A stretch of DNA of 64,000 bases, taken from positions 73,912,618 through 73,976,617 of the forward strand of contig CM049317.1 in NCBI GenBank assembly GCA_026874595.1, in the 5' to 3' direction. Made by a program: the position numbers and the translations under genes. The DNA is from Sipunculus nudus. Its lineage: Eukaryota > Annelida > Sipuncula > Golfingiida > Sipunculidae. The notes under the pieces were generated by a model that saw nothing but the letters and a program-made list of their open reading frames with translations, was not told where the DNA came from and did not search any database. This document shows positions 34,278 to 43,746 of this stretch, one piece after another. How positions within the stretch are numbered: the first letter of the stretch is position 1; each line of letters starts with the position of its first letter.

Positions 34278-34610
34278 AACGTAAGAGGAGAAGTTTATCA
34301 AGTTGATGACGAGATGCTGGAAATATTTGACAAATTTGAATTACATCCAGAATGCTATGAAAGAAGAAATATCAAAGTAACGTTTATCGAAGGTCATGAC
34401 GTTGATGAAAGTAACATTCCAGAAGTGACGTCATCGGATGGTGAAAACCAGACTTTGGAATGTATGGCGTACTTGGTCAGCAACTTTAGACCGAGTCTGT
34501 TGGATAAGAAATGTTACGAAGAATATCGGAACGAGGGCGAATACAGCGGAAAACATGTTGATGATGAAATGCTAAAGAAGGACTTCGAGGACAATATATT
34601 CAATCTGTAA
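34278..34610 (+). CDS. GGACT-like cyclotransferase copy B, exon 2
   Basis: Terminal coding exon after a TTTTTTTCAG acceptor, encoding 110 residues from NVRGEVYQVDDEMLEIFDKF to NIFNL and TAA. DKFELHPECYERR keeps the Glu that aligns with the catalytic residue of the human enzyme. Joined in phase 0 to 30835-31017 it gives a 171-residue protein. It differs from copy A by scattered substitutions and a two-residue length change near the C-terminus (NEGEYSGK against DESEFQYSGK), consistent with two functional paralogues under constraint. The role proposed for the family is breakdown of gamma-glutamyl-epsilon-lysine left by transglutaminase crosslinks; the substrate here is unknown. Confidence 0.88.
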   Translation, partial: NVRGEVYQVDDEMLEIFDKFELHPECYERRNIKVTFIEGHDVDESNIPEVTSSDGENQTLECMAYLVSNFRPSLLDKKCYEEYRNEGEYSGKHVDDEMLKKDFEDNIFNL

Positions 34611-34974
34611 ACATATAACATAAATGGTATAATGACAACTTTTTAAGACACTAGACCCGGCAGCCGGTAAAGCTCATAAAACTGGCGGATACTCTGTTTG
34701 AATGGCTAATTTGAAATTCCTTGGACAGGCTCTGCTATCTGCTTGTAAATTATATAATTAATATATGTATCTTTGACCGTCGCACTCTACCAGGGTAAAA
34801 GCCAGCGCAGATGTTCCGCACATAGAATATGATAAATCGTCATATAATATCAGACGGATTGCCAGGTGTATGTCAAGACATCCAGCTGGCCCGGTCTACT
34901 GGTTAATGAAGATGATTGGTGTGTATTATTTGTCATATAACATACTTCTTTTCATGTAGAAAAAAATGAGTTAC

Positions 34975-35120
34975 GTAATGTTTTAATATAACGCGACACC
35001 TTAAGCGTCATAATTTGTGCATGTTAATTACTATAGTGCTTCCAAGTTTCTATCACTGGGGACGATGACGGACTCGCGGGGGGGGGGGGGGGGGACAGAC
35101 ACACTTCGCAACAATACTCA
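34975..35120 (+). repeat. Inverted partner of 24500-24660, with poly-G tract
   Basis: Matches the reverse complement of 24500-24660 across about 145 bases, including GCGACACCTTAAGCGTCA and a G-run at about 35079-35093. Confidence 0.85.
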
Positions 35121-35299
35121 TAATCTCATTATGACATTATCTAAAAAAAGTCATTTCACTTTTTAGTAATATGCAATATTTGCAGCCATAGAAGGAGCCC
35201 ATCTACTAAATTAAACACATTAAATCATATACATTTTTCTGTAACAAGCCGACATTATTACAAAGCTACTCCACATCAGGAAGGCGGCAAAAGTGCGAC

Positions 35300-35461
35300 A
35301 TGTACATCCTCTTTATCCTCATGACCCTGGGACTGATTGCTTTTGATGTGGTTATACGTCCTCACGAGATGTCTACGCGAAAACAATACATCATTGTATC
35401 TGAACACGTGGCACACCATCAACCGGACAGTAACTGCGTCCTTGTCACACAAGATTGCTGA
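35300..35461 (+). CDS. Upstream ORF / possible small secreted peptide, 53 aa
   Basis: ATG at 35300 opens MYILFILMTLGLIAFDVVIR and runs 53 residues to TGA at 35459, 31 bases before the receptor start at 35493. The first 17 residues are strongly hydrophobic, like a signal peptide or anchor, and the tail contains two Cys near its end. It may be a translated upstream ORF that regulates receptor 1, a separate micropeptide, or chance. The other two receptor loci do not show an obvious counterpart. Confidence 0.35.
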   Translation: MYILFILMTLGLIAFDVVIRPHEMSTRKQYIIVSEHVAHHQPDSNCVLVTQDC

Positions 35462-35492
35462 TTAGGCCTTTAGGCCAAACCAGCATTACAAT

Positions 35493-37205
35493 ATGATTGC
35501 CAAATCATTCTTAGTTCGCTTTTATAGAATAATACTTTCTATTACATTTTATGTCATTATATATGGAGACAACAGGCCAAATTCCGGCCATATAAACACT
35601 ACTGACGGATGGAGTGGTTTCGTTATATCCGGATTTGATCAGAGCGGCGGCTTTCAACTTGACGTTCACTACCTGAACTTTACTCTAGGAGCCACAGAGA
35701 AATGTACCATTGGGACAGTCATGCTGAGATGGTATTTTTACAGCACTCAATTGAATCCCCATTTCAGGTGTAGAAATTTAAGCCAACATTTTAATGTGGA
35801 AAATATGATTGCACAGACATACTTCCCCTTCGAGTGTTTGCGCGGTCTTAACAACACCTGTTCTTGCAACAAGGTTATCATTATGCCTCCTGTCGCCAGA
35901 CGGAGCTATCTTTATATTGGTTTTGATAGATGTCAGCACTGGAGCCCCCTCCAGTTCCAATATTTATACAATATTCGCTTAATGGGTTATACATGCGTGA
36001 AGCCATCAAACATTTTCCCTTGTAAGATGGCTGGTGTTGTAAAAACATACATGAAAGATGATGAAACTTTAAGAGGCAATGTTCATTTTTTAACAGATCA
36101 TGTCGTCAATAATCTGGTTCGCCTCGTGCTGTTGAGGACACAGATGTTATGCTATCAATACACAATTGACATTCTTTGTCGGTGCAAATATCCCAGCTGT
36201 CCACGCGAAACGCCCAGGGATATTTGCAAGGAGGCCTGTTACGACTTTGCCAGGGGCTGCGACTCGTTGCTCAGCAAATTCGGCCTTCTACCTGACATTG
36301 TAGGACTGTGTCCGCTGTTACGTACAAAACAACAAAATGGTACATGCTGGTTAAAGAAGGTTGACTGTGGAACCCCGCCATCTGTAGACAACGGTATTTA
36401 TTCGCTCCATTGGTACGATGAAAGTTCATATTACGCTGAATACAAATGTGAAGATAACTACATCATGAAAGGGGAACCTCGTGTTAATTGTAGCCTCTCT
36501 GGGAAATGGAGTAAAGTGGTTCCTGTCTGCGTTATTAGGAAGAAGAAACTGCCCATGGTAAGCATTGTCACTTTGAGCATCCCAATTCTAATTCTCAACG
36601 TTACCTTTGCCGCAATGGTGTTCTACAGGAAGGAAGTGATGGCCGTGTTATATGTTAGGATCGGTTGTACCATTGGTCGCCGCTTTGAGACCCCAAAGCA
36701 ATACGCTGCTTATATCGTTTCCGAGGGAGAGGAAGCTGACTCGTTTGTGGAGATGGATTTATTACCAAAACTCGAAGATAAGTACGGTTTCAATGTTCTC
36801 GCAAATATTCGAGATGGTCGTCTGGGTGCTCCTCTTCAGGAGGATTGCTACAATGATATGAATAAATGTTCTCGTGCTATCTTTGTTGTTAATAAGGATT
36901 TCTTGGAATGTCCCTCATTGTTACATCTGTTCCATCAGGCAGAGGAATACGAGAAAAGACAGGAGGGGTTCAGAGTGGTGATTCTGATGAACAAACTTTG
37001 CAAGAAGACGGCCATAGGCAATAATGCTCTCGCTGCCTACATCAAATCTGGCTGCTTTCTCTCCCCACAAAAACGATTCTTCATGGACCGTCTCCTATAC
37101 AATCTGCCTCGACTTCATACTAATTGCTCTCAGGCCCCTGGTGAGACAGCCTGTGATACAAACAAATGCGACGAAAGTTCTCCTCTGTTATCAGATAGAG
37201 GCTAA
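35493..37205 (+). CDS. Frizzled-CRD-like / Sushi / TIR transmembrane receptor 1
   Basis: Intact single-exon gene for a 570-residue type I membrane protein. Residues 1-25 form a signal peptide. Residues 26-165 are a Cys-containing N-terminal region of no recognised family, with NxT sites. Residues about 168-275 look like a Frizzled-type Cys-rich domain (LCRCKYPSC, then PRDICKEACYDFARGC and GLCPLL). A Sushi/CCP module spans 292-346 (Cys 292, 319, 333, 346). The transmembrane helix is about 354-377. A divergent TIR domain covers 403-541: YAAYIVSEGEEADSFV for box 1, NIRDGRLGAPL for box 2, CSRAIFVVNKDFLECP, and FFMDRL for box 3. The tail ends DESSPLL, an acidic dileucine motif. The arrangement suggests a cell-surface or endosomal innate-immune receptor signalling through TIR adaptors; ligand unknown. 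Lack of introns suggests origin by retrocopy or a lineage-specific intronless expansion, as known for bivalve TIR receptors. Confidence 0.9.
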   Translation: MIAKSFLVRFYRIILSITFYVIIYGDNRPNSGHINTTDGWSGFVISGFDQSGGFQLDVHYLNFTLGATEKCTIGTVMLRWYFYSTQLNPHFRCRNLSQHFNVENMIAQTYFPFECLRGLNNTCSCNKVIIMPPVARRSYLYIGFDRCQHWSPLQFQYLYNIRLMGYTCVKPSNIFPCKMAGVVKTYMKDDETLRGNVHFLTDHVVNNLVRLVLLRTQMLCYQYTIDILCRCKYPSCPRETPRDICKEACYDFARGCDSLLSKFGLLPDIVGLCPLLRTKQQNGTCWLKKVDCGTPPSVDNGIYSLHWYDESSYYAEYKCEDNYIMKGEPRVNCSLSGKWSKVVPVCVIRKKKLPMVSIVTLSIPILILNVTFAAMVFYRKEVMAVLYVRIGCTIGRRFETPKQYAAYIVSEGEEADSFVEMDLLPKLEDKYGFNVLANIRDGRLGAPLQEDCYNDMNKCSRAIFVVNKDFLECPSLLHLFHQAEEYEKRQEGFRVVILMNKLCKKTAIGNNALAAYIKSGCFLSPQKRFFMDRLLYNLPRLHTNCSQAPGETACDTNKCDESSPLLSDRG

Positions 37206-39635
37206 ATATCTGCCTTTTACCGTGGGCTTTTATCAAAAATTATTACTTAGAAGTTGACTGTTCGTTTAATACGTCGCACACAACATTATATTATTTTGAC
37301 TCAATTTTGTATGAATATTGTTCATCTAGCTCTTTTCATCCGAAAATGTTGCTTTTAAATACACACTTGTAGCAGGCTAAATCAATATCGCCTTGTTCTC
37401 ATCGATCAGAAATGAGTGCTCGTTGCTGACAAAAGGCACTCAAGATAAATCCGAGAGAAGTGTGGTGTCAGGAATAGCTTCTATCGTGGCGATATGACTG
37501 AGTCCTCGGGAGACGGTTTGGAGGTAAAGAATGGACGTAACAATACGCCCGAAAAGTGTTCTACCTCCCCTGCTAGCGTTAAGTGTTAAGCTGGAACAGC
37601 TGTTAGGCTGTACAACCTGCTGACTCATAATAACACGTGCTTTATATTACAACAAGAGAATTGTACACACAGGAAATGTTAGAGTTGATGTTTTACTTTC
37701 ATTGCATGGTCTACATTTGAATAATTCTGTGTTAGGGCCGCATTGAATGGCATATACTATACACTACTTTGGCAGAACATTGAACTTAACAGTAGCAAAG
37801 TTAATCTAAACATAGTTGAGTCAGTACACATTTGCATATATTCAATTTTTGCAGGGATAACCCCATAACAAACATATTTTCTACCACATATAGCTGTCAA
37901 AAGCTTACACAAAATAATTAATAGTAATTTTAACAAAGCGTATTTGCTCAGAATGGATATATTTAACGGCTTTCATTGACTGATGAAAGTAACTAATTAT
38001 GTTTATTTTTTTATGAATAATATGTAATTATACTTTCTATTTTTTTTTTCTAATTTTTAGATCATCGAAAATCTTATATGGTTGGTAGTTGATATCATTA
38101 TTTTTATTTTCTTATATTAATAATTAACCTTGAATTGGTTTTTATATTGTAGATATTACATCTAAATATGTTTTGTTTGTGAACATTCATACTTTTTACT
38201 CTGTCTGAGAAAAAAAAGGTTTTTGAATGCACATATAAGTAAAATAACGTTTTATAAAGGTATCACACCAATAATATTGATTCTTTCTTTGTTAGTGAAC
38301 ACGCGGTTGAATAAAATATGTTTTTTCCCAATGTTACTTCGTTGTGTCACATAAAATTCCTTACTTTTACTCATGAATCAAATTCGCAAGAATTTGTACA
38401 TTAATAAAGTGTTCTTACACTCATAACCATAAAAAGGGCGAGTAAAGTAAATATTTGATTACTTTAGCTTTCATTTTTTTCCGTCTTTATTTCATTTCTT
38501 TTTGGCAATTATTTTGTTGTAGAATGTACTTTTCAGTTATAAAATTCTTCCGAGTTTTCTTAACTTACACCGTAACAAAGGGGTTTCATCGTTTTAGGTA
38601 TGACAAGGCAACCACAGCTGCGCGACAAATATTTTATTGCCAATTCCTCACTGCAATTTGATCATTCTTATACAATAAGAATATAATTGACATGGTTCGA
38701 TTGTTCATTCGTAAAGTTAAGATAAACGTTCAAAGGATTTTACGTTCATGCAATTAATTGTCTCTAGTCATTTATTTCAAAATTTTTTTTTCTAGAGGAG
38801 TGTGTTAGTGAGTTTGCAATGTGCATGACCAAATATTATCAGTACATTTTGGTCAACGATCGGCTGTTAACATTTTGGTTTCTTGGCATTAAAACACGAC
38901 GGTAACGTTATATATAATAACGTATACCTTAAGAGACAACTCTCAAGATTGGAAATGCAATGATTTCCTTTATACAGGTAGTCATGTTTTGTTTGCAGAA
39001 GAATGTCTGATAATGTGTGCATGACGTAGGTTAATGACACCTGAGTACAAGAGACCAAAATCATCAGTATTTGTTACTCTGATCGTTTGCATTTCTAATG
39101 TACCCTAACAAGATGTCTGGCCATTAAAACAGCAATTATAACGGCCAGCGAAAATATCCAAGAATTCGTGACTGTAGTAGAATAAACCCACGCTCCGTGG
39201 TAACGTCGCCCTGTATTATATGGCTCTCGCACCCTGCTAATGTGTACATACAATAAACGATTGAAAATAATGTATTGTAATTGTTAAGAGTCTTTTTAGA
39301 TTCACGTTAATTATATTCAAACACAGATATATCATTTACCTCTTAAAATGAATAAAATATCTATGTACAAATACAAAGATAAACATTTATGTTATGTAAT
39401 GGATACAATGTAAAAGCATGTTAACCTTGACCGATTCCAAACCACCAGGCTTCCGGTCATCGCGTGGATATTGCATACATTTAGTTAGTGTTTGCACTGA
39501 TATCAATCTTCTTTCAATATATATATTACATAAGAACAAAATTAAATTCTCTAAAATCATGGTGAAAGGAAACGTCTGACTAATGACCCATTTCCTTCAG
39601 AGTATACAGAGTCTTTATCATTGATTACCACTGTG
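37206..39635. other. Non-coding stretch, nothing recognised
   Basis: AT-rich DNA after receptor 1. AATAAA near 38309 is a distant candidate polyadenylation signal. No gene, RNA or known repeat family was recognised. Confidence 0.5.
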
Positions 39636-41002
39636 ACATCCACCACATCAAATAACATCACGAAGGATTCCCGGTTACCACTAGGTGACATCCCGTGGTA
39701 CCACATCAAATAACATCACGAAGCATTCCCGGTTACCATTAGGTGACATCCCGTGGTACCACATCAAATAACATCACGAAGGATTCCCGGTTACCACTAG
39801 GTGACATCCCGTGGTATCACATCAATAACATCACGAAGGATTCCCGGTTACCACTAGGTGACATCCCGTGGTACCACATCAAATAACATCACGAAGGATT
39901 CCCGGTTACCACTAGGTGCCATCCCGTGGTACCACATCATATAAGAACACGAGGAAGTCCCGGTTACAGCTAGGTTACATCCCGTGGTACCACATCAAAT
40001 AACAACACGAAGGATTCCCGGTTACCACTAGGTGCCATCCCGTGGTACCACATCATATAACAACACGAGAAAGTCCCGGTTACAGCTAGGTGACATCCCG
40101 TGGTACCACATCATATAACAACACGAGAAAGTCCCGGTTACAGCTAGGTGACATCCCGTGGTACCACATCAAATTACATCACGAAGGATTCCCGGTTACC
40201 ACTAGGTGCCATCCCGTGGTACCACATCATATAACAACACGAGGAAGTCCCGGTTACCACTAGGTGCCATCCCTTGGTACCACATCATATAACAACACGA
40301 GAAAGTCCCGGTTACCACTAGGTGACATCCCGTGGTACCACATCAAATAAAAACACGAGGGAGTCCCGGTTGCCACTAGGTGACATCCCGTGGTACCACA
40401 TCAAATAACAACACGAAGGATTCCCGGTAACCACTAGGTGACATCCGGTGGTTCCACACCAAATAACATCACGAAGGATTCCCGGTTACCACTAGGTGAT
40501 ATCCCGTAGTACCACACCAAATAACAACACGAGGGAGTCCCGGTTACCACTAGGTGACATCCCGTGGTACCACATCAAATAACAACATGAGGGATTCCCG
40601 GTTACCACTAGGTGACATCCCGTGGTACCACATCAAATAACATCACGAGGGAGTCCCGGTTACCACCAGATGACATCCCGTGGTACCACATCAAAAAACG
40701 ATACGAGGGAGTCCCGGTTACCACTAGGTGACATCCCGTGGTACCACATCAATAACAACACGAGGGATTCCCGGTTACCACTCGGTGACATCCCGTGGTA
40801 CCACATCAAATAACATCACGAGGGAGTGTGGTTACCATCAGATGACATCCCGTGGTACCACATCAAATAACAACACGAGGGAGTCCCGGTTACCACTAGG
40901 TGCCATCCCGTGGTACCACATCAAATAACATCACGAGGGAGTCCCGGTTACCACTAGGTGACATCCCGTGGTACCACATCAAATAACATCACGAGGGAGT
41001 CC
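39636..41002. repeat. 58-bp satellite array, ~23 units
   Basis: Head-to-tail 58-bp unit containing CCGTGGTACCACATCAAATA, ACATCACGAAGGATTCCCGG and TTACCACTAGGTGACATC. Spacing was checked at 39643 to 39701. Two subtypes intermingle: CGAAGGATTCCC and CGAGGGAGTCCC/CGAGAAAGTCCC. Each unit carries the 10-base palindrome GTGGTACCAC. ORFs crossing it are artefacts of the repeat. Confidence 0.96.
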
Positions 41003-41737
41003 TTCAACAACACTGTGTACTGGAATATACTTGTTTCATAACTTCAATTCACGAACCATTATAGTTTTGAATATATGCACATCATGTGCAATATATGTTT
41101 CATAAAATGTTATTTAGCATTAGCTATTAGCAATTAGCATTGTATATGATAATATGTGTCTTTTTAATATGTATATAATGTTTCATAAAAAGTAATTAGG
41201 ATTTTAATTATGAACTTATTTGGTAATGTACACGCGAATTTTAGAAGTGTATGTTATACTATGGGAATGACCCAACAATACACTGATTAACAAGAAAAGG
41301 CCATTTTGAGATTTTCAATAAGCAGAAGAAAGAAAGTAAAATGATAAAATAATAAATTTTATGATTTTGCAATGGGGGAGGGGGGGGGATCAGTAGGTCC
41401 AGCCAACAACAGTTCCACTTATCTATGCTCAAACAGGAACCTATCAACACCAGCCATTTTATGCAGATCTTTGGAATCTGACTCTTACTTTTCTCTGTAA
41501 GAGAAAATTTTATAATCAGATTTATAATTACAGAAAATTTGCCATCAAATCAAAGGATTAGGGGTCATTCTCAATGCAACCGAACGTTTTATAATCAGAT
41601 ATATACTTAGCAAATATTGGTAACTCTTTTTTTCAGGTCCCCGCCTTCCTCAAAACGTCTACAAAGAAATTGTTTTTCCTTAGCTTCATGGCCTTTTTCA
41701 TATTTTTTATGTGTAACAGTTGGGTAATAACTGACAA
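41003..41737. other. Non-coding stretch, nothing recognised
   Basis: AT-rich DNA with a short G-run near 41380; no gene recognised. Confidence 0.5.
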
Positions 41738-41738
41738 C

Positions 41739-41787
<49 letters not shown>
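41738..41787. repeat. (AT)n microsatellite
   Basis: TA repeat of about 48 bases. Confidence 0.96.
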
Positions 41788-41788
<1 letters not shown>

Positions 41789-42511
41789 TATATATAGTAT
41801 ATATAATATAATCTTAATTTTTGTTAAACCGTGTTGAAAAACACGTGCATAATTTGGTATAATCAAACTTGATGTTAAAAAAGGAAGATAAAGTAATAAA
41901 AGGTTCTGATCATTCTAGGTATGGGTCTGCGGTATTTCCTATTCCCAGGCAGTTTTTAAACTTTTGGGAGATCGTAGCAAATTTGCAATAAAGGAAACTT
42001 TATTAAACATATCTGTATGTGTAAACAGCCTAAAATCAATATCCCAAGGATGATGAGTTAAATAAAAATTAGCAAAAAGTGACACCTGAAGAATTTATGA
42101 AAGAGGTATTTTCTCAGAGTCTTGAAATACTAGAACCATTAAAAATTACAATTTTTTAAAATAATGAAAATTTTATAAAAAAATTCAAACATCTATCCAA
42201 CAGATACATGTGAAATGTTTACTTCATACCGGTATCCGTATGTTTGCGTTTATTTAACAACAGAATGTGTAATGATAGTTTTTATTGTAGGTGTATGCTT
42301 ATACGGACAGGTTTCCAATTAACACGCTTGATTTTTCTGTAGGTTGCTCTTTCACTTCTAGGGTGCACATAGCTTTGTCATGGTGATAACCAGGTCACAA
42401 GTTCGTCGAGTTTACAAAATATGTGAAGTAAGAAGTGCCTTTATCAATTTAGCATAATGCATCTGATTTAATATTTTTAACTTCTTGATAGGTCACGTTG
42501 TAAAACATGCT

Positions 42512-42516
<5 letters not shown>

Positions 42517-42560
<44 letters not shown>
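42517..42560. repeat. (AT)n microsatellite, left flank of fold-back element
   Basis: TA repeat directly before the hairpin element. Confidence 0.95.
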
Positions 42561-42561
<1 letters not shown>

Positions 42562-42602
42562 ATATATATGGTATAGCCGTGTTAGTCTGTAGTTGTAGCG
42601 AT

Positions 42603-42777
42603 AGTTAAGATAAACAGTGACGCCTGTTAGATAGACTAACTAGTTTATTAACACACGAGCTTTCGAAGTACAAAGACTTCTTCGTCATTTTACCACCTGA
42701 CGAAGAAGTCTTTGTACTTCGAAAGCTCGTGTGTTAATAAACTAGTTAGTCTATCTAAAAGGCGTCACTTTTTATCT

Positions 42778-42782
<5 letters not shown>
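42603..42782. mobile_element. Near-perfect hairpin (fold-back) element
   Basis: Arms 42603-42687 and 42698-42782 are reverse complements over 85 bases with about two mismatches, separated by a 10-base loop (TTTTACCACC). Arm words include AGTTTATTAACACACGAGCT and TTCGAAGTACAAAGACTTCT. It is flanked on both sides by (TA)n. No coding capacity; a MITE-type hairpin inserted in, or generating, a TA microsatellite. The duplicate flank at about 48.6 kb lacks it. Confidence 0.9.

Positions 42783-42832
<50 letters not shown>
42783..42832. repeat. (AT)n microsatellite, right flank of fold-back element
   Basis: TA repeat directly after the hairpin element. Confidence 0.95.
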
Positions 42833-42834
<2 letters not shown>

Positions 42835-42990
42835 TTTGTTATCTATTTTACAAGATCATATTTACGACCAAGGAAGTTTTTTTTCAGGTGGCTCTGTATA
42901 ATAAACCAACAAATTTAGAAACCAACCAAGCTTCTGTATTACAGATATAATTATATCCTCGTGTTTCAGTGGCCTCACCCACAATTATAT

Positions 42991-43746
42991 GGTACGCATT
43001 CTACGCATCGTATATACACTGCCATTGGCTGAGATCTCCTCTCGTGTTGGCATTTTCTAACAAAACCTATATAGATATACAAGTAGAACACTTGTTACAA
43101 AGCGTGTAACACATAAATGTTAAAATGTTTGACAAGATAGTAATAAAAGCAGTTTTTTTTAATAAAAAAAAGTCTGGTCCAACAAAATTCTCGAAGGGCT
43201 TATTATGTTTTATCAGTTAGTCTCTATTCAGAAAACTTTAATTTTGAGTCCTATAAAATCATAATTGGATAAACATGCAGGATTGAGTTGTCCATTCCCC
43301 CCCCCCCCCCCAAAAAAAAAACAGATAAATTAAGTGTTATTATTAGTATAACTTGACTACTCCTGTACAAACATCTTCAGTGGCGGTGGCCAAAAAAAAC
43401 CCCACTGTTCTCTTCATGTTAATCGGTGATATTTACATGATGATTAAATCAATATAGAAAGATTCTAAAAGAAAACTTCATGCAAGCAATAAATTGCACA
43501 ATCAATAAATTATTCCAAATTCATTAATTGCTCGACCTAGTGCTTTTGCCTAACTTTTACTTCTGAAATCGCTTCCTTGTTTCGATTGCATTTGTAGGTA
43601 CATGTACACAGGCAATTACCTAGCAGAACTAGTCCATCCAGTCACTGTGGAAGAACAACTTTTACCAATATCGCCTGATCGACCGGGAATAAGCCAACAT
43701 TTCTAAGGGATGCTAAAAGACACATGATCGAACCTGCACTCGGATA
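42991..43746. other. 5' flank of the receptor pseudogene
   Basis: No gene. Parts align with 54640-54980 upstream of receptor 3 (for example ACTCCTGTACAAACA / ATTCCTGTACAAACA and TTGCATTTGTAGGTACATGT / TTGCATTTGTAAGTATATGT), so it is duplicated promoter/5' DNA. A C-run lies near 43299-43310. Confidence 0.6.

Larger units (their letters stand above)
30200..34945 (+). repeat. Right arm of the ~5-kb imperfect inverted duplication
   Basis: Aligns in reverse with 10950-15915, including the 5' flank (ACTACGTTTAACTGACAT here, its complement at 15530-15548), both exons, intron CGAGTCC tracts and the 3' flank. Compared with the left arm it has only about one unit of the 44-bp satellite and an extra element at about 31865-33845. 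Confidence 0.88.
41820..42990 (+). repeat. Direct duplication copy 1 (receptor-flanking DNA)
   Basis: Aligns in the same orientation with 47448-48950: CGTGTTGAAA.ACAC, CATCTATCCAACAGATA, TTCACTTCTAGGGTG.ACAT, ATGGTGATAACCA.GTCAC and TACTTTGTT.TCT...AC. The copies are diverged by many substitutions and by different insertions (a fold-back element and TA runs here; GA and GATA repeats there). It precedes the receptor pseudogene. Confidence 0.8.

Noticed and set aside
40622-40928. Overlapping ORFs encoding repeated TSRGTTS / DIPWYHIK peptides
   Set aside because: They are translations of the 58-bp satellite; the unit length is not a multiple of three, so frames rotate and no start or splice context repeats.
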